Assembly: GCA_900660155.1 (NCBI GenBank)
Contig: CABFPE010000096.1
Span: forward strand, 1,481,129-1,545,128
DNA: 64,000 nt
Direction of reading: 5' to 3'
From: Hofstenia miamia
Taxonomy: Eukaryota > Xenacoelomorpha > Acoela > Hofsteniidae
The position numbers were made by a program, and so were the translations under genes. Position 1 is the stretch's first letter, and the number at the start of each line of letters is the position of its first letter. The notes below the pieces were generated by a model. The model saw only the letters and a program-made list of their open reading frames with translations, did not search any database and had not been told where the DNA came from. Below, in pieces: positions 61,916 through 64,000 of the stretch.

Positions 61916-62915
61916 NNNNNNNNNNNNNNNNNNNNNNNNNNNNNNNNNNNNNNNNNNNNNNNNNNNNNNNNNNNNNNNNNNNNNNNNNNNNNNNNNNNNN
62001 NNNNNNNNNNNNNNNNNNNNNNNNNNNNNNNNNNNNNNNNNNNNNNNNNNNNNNNNNNNNNNNNNNNNNNNNNNNNNNNNNNNNNNNNNNNNNNNNNNNN
62101 NNNNNNNNNNNNNNNNNNNNNNNNNNNNNNNNNNNNNNNNNNNNNNNNNNNNNNNNNNNNNNNNNNNNNNNNNNNNNNNNNNNNNNNNNNNNNNNNNNNN
62201 NNNNNNNNNNNNNNNNNNNNNNNNNNNNNNNNNNNNNNNNNNNNNNNNNNNNNNNNNNNNNNNNNNNNNNNNNNNNNNNNNNNNNNNNNNNNNNNNNNNN
62301 NNNNNNNNNNNNNNNNNNNNNNNNNNNNNNNNNNNNNNNNNNNNNNNNNNNNNNNNNNNNNNNNNNNNNNNNNNNNNNNNNNNNNNNNNNNNNNNNNNNN
62401 NNNNNNNNNNNNNNNNNNNNNNNNNNNNNNNNNNNNNNNNNNNNNNNNNNNNNNNNNNNNNNNNNNNNNNNNNNNNNNNNNNNNNNNNNNNNNNNNNNNN
62501 NNNNNNNNNNNNNNNNNNNNNNNNNNNNNNNNNNNNNNNNNNNNNNNNNNNNNNNNNNNNNNNNNNNNNNNNNNNNNNNNNNNNNNNNNNNNNNNNNNNN
62601 NNNNNNNNNNNNNNNNNNNNNNNNNNNNNNNNNNNNNNNNNNNNNNNNNNNNNNNNNNNNNNNNNNNNNNNNNNNNNNNNNNNNNNNNNNNNNNNNNNNN
62701 NNNNNNNNNNNNNNNNNNNNNNNNNNNNNNNNNNNNNNNNNNNNNNNNNNNNNNNNNNNNNNNNNNNNNNNNNNNNNNNNNNNNNNNNNNNNNNNNNNNN
62801 NNNNNNNNNNNNNNNNNNNNNNNNNNNNNNNNNNNNNNNNNNNNNNNNNNNNNNNNNNNNNNNNNNNNNNNNNNNNNNNNNNNNNNNNNNNNNNNNNNNN
62901 NNNNNNNNNNNNNNN
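61916..62915. other. Assembly gap (1000 N) between TA repeats
   Basis: Exactly 1000 Ns with (TA)n on both sides, so the assembly probably broke at the microsatellite. True size unknown. Confidence 0.99.
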
Positions 62916-62935
62916 TATATATATATATATATATA

Positions 62936-64000
62936 CAGTATATAAGATAAGATAGGAGAATCTTTATTCAGATAAATGTTAAAAATTAAATAACTGATAA
63001 TTTATCTGAATAGCGTCATTAGATTCACAAAAACACATGTATACAATTCACATAAATTACAAAAACGAAATCTTGCAGACTATGGTTAAATTACTATAGT
63101 ACTACTTTAATAACGAGTTATAGTATAGTCATTGTTATAAAATTTGTGTCCTAGCCATGATGTTCCAGAAATATATTTTTGCTTAAGGAAGAGTTTTAAA
63201 TGCTTTTTAAAAGATTTCAATTTTTCAAAATTTTTAATTTTTTTAAGGGGCGAATTCCAGGTTCGAATCGCGACATTAAGAAGGATTTCTTTAAAACGTT
63301 TTTCTTATACTTAACACATGTAAAAAGCTTTGATCTTGAATTCTGTTTATGAGTAAATCCCGGTAATTTAATCGTATTATAAGGTGGTAGGTTTCTGATT
63401 AGCTTGAAGAATGTCAGAAGGGTATTCAATATAACCAGTTATTTTGGAAAAAGAATTGACCTAGAAATGTCCTGTTTGGTTTTCGATGAGTTTTTCGTTG
63501 TGATATTTATTGCCCATCTTAATTGAATATCAAGTTTTTTATGAAGCACTTCGCTTAGGTCAGTAAATAAAATATTTGCATAATTAAGGAGACTCATGAT
63601 GAAAGCATGGAAGGATTAAATTATCGCACAAGGTGGTAATTGCCGAACTACTAGTGCCATACTTTTTATACCTATAGCTAATTTTCTAACTATTGAATTG
63701 ATGTGAGAGTTGAATTTTAGCTTTGAGTCAATAGTTACTCTTAGGTACTTGAAAGTGTCCACAAGAGGAACATTAATATTATTTACATTTAAAGTCACTG
63801 CAGAAACATCATAATCGCATTTATTCGGCTGCAAAATACAAAATTCTGTTTTAGCTTCATTAATATTAAACTTGTGCATACAAAAGTATTTTGGCAATTT
63901 GTTACAATTCAATTCTATAGATTCCGCTGCTAGGTGCATTGATGAATTATCGCTGACAATGCAAGTGTCATCGGCATATTGGATTAAATTGCAATTAGTT
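62936..64000 (-). mobile_element. CR1/jockey-like LINE, 3' part (runs off the window)
   Basis: The minus strand enters at 64000 within reverse transcriptase: LIQYADDTCIVSDNSSMHLA (catalytic YADD), then NINEAKTEFCILQPNK and VDTFKYLRVTIDSKLKFNSH, the usual RT-6/7 and thumb blocks. Downstream the frame breaks at least twice but still reads FFKLIRNLPPYNTIKLPG and SFKKHLKLFLKQ, the family's C-terminus. About 150 bases of 3' UTR follow, with a hairpin and an ATCTT-type tail near 62940. Decayed; the 5' part is outside the window. Confidence 0.82.
62960..63010 (-). repeat. Hairpin at the 3' end of the LINE
   Basis: TTCAGATAAAT and ATTTATCTGAA form an exact inverted pair about 25 bases apart, immediately before the short tandem tail. 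LINE 3' hairpins of this kind are known to guide reverse-transcriptase recognition in related families; that role here is inferred. Confidence 0.6.

Noticed and set aside
63255-63272. GGTTCGAATC resembling a tRNA B box
   Set aside because: Falls within LINE coding sequence; no A box or cloverleaf around it.
1-64000. CRISPR arrays, bacterial operons, ribosome binding sites
   Set aside because: The window is intron-bearing animal DNA; no such structures are present.

Overview
This window looks like AT-rich genomic DNA of an invertebrate animal. The evidence is spliced GT-AG genes with long AT-rich introns, nearly all acceptors reading TTTAG, animal-type DNA transposons (hAT, Tc1/mariner, PIF/Harbinger), LINE reverse-transcriptase remnants and many (TA)n tracts. 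The phylum cannot be fixed from the sequence. It is a draft scaffold: two 1000-N gaps (30418-31417, 61916-62915) and two single-N joins (11121, 29148), the single-N joins each flanked by duplicated sequence.

1-12.2 kb: mostly repeats. A PIF/Harbinger fold-back composite fills about 1908-4070 and keeps the C-terminal half of a transposase. A 22-bp periodic minisatellite lies at 1393-1515, a short hAT MITE with a perfect 8-bp target duplication at 6588-6825, and a LINE-like fragment, duplicated by the scaffold join, at 10.5-11.3 kb. A small exon candidate at 9661-9738 may be an upstream exon of the next gene.

12.2-29.0 kb: one large plus-strand gene, reconstructed exon by exon. Fourteen exons join in consistent phase from 12254 to 28114, with two weaker ones following. 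They encode VWD1-C8-TIL-E, VWD2-C8-TIL-E, TIL'-E' and the start of VWD3. This is the D1-D2-D'-D3 order of von Willebrand factor, gel-forming mucins and related secreted polymerising glycoproteins. The signal peptide and everything after early VWD3 are not seen. The gene runs into a mis-joined, duplicated contig end and then the first gap.

31.4-61.9 kb: gene-poor. The one convincing host coding piece is a minus-strand exon (51693-51867) from the T1 tetramerisation domain of a Shaker-type Kv channel. It lies beside an internally deleted Tc1 element that retains IR/DR-type ends. Several hAT-type MITEs with target duplications (34833, 44043, 59303), a mariner-like MITE (34186), two inverted pairs of dispersed repeats, a 269-bp tandem duplication and LINE remnants make up the rest.

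62.9-64.0 kb: the 3' end of a CR1/jockey-like LINE on the minus strand, with the YADD motif, a decayed C-terminal frame, a 3' hairpin and an ATCTT-type tail.

All calls come from reading and hand-translation; no database search was run.
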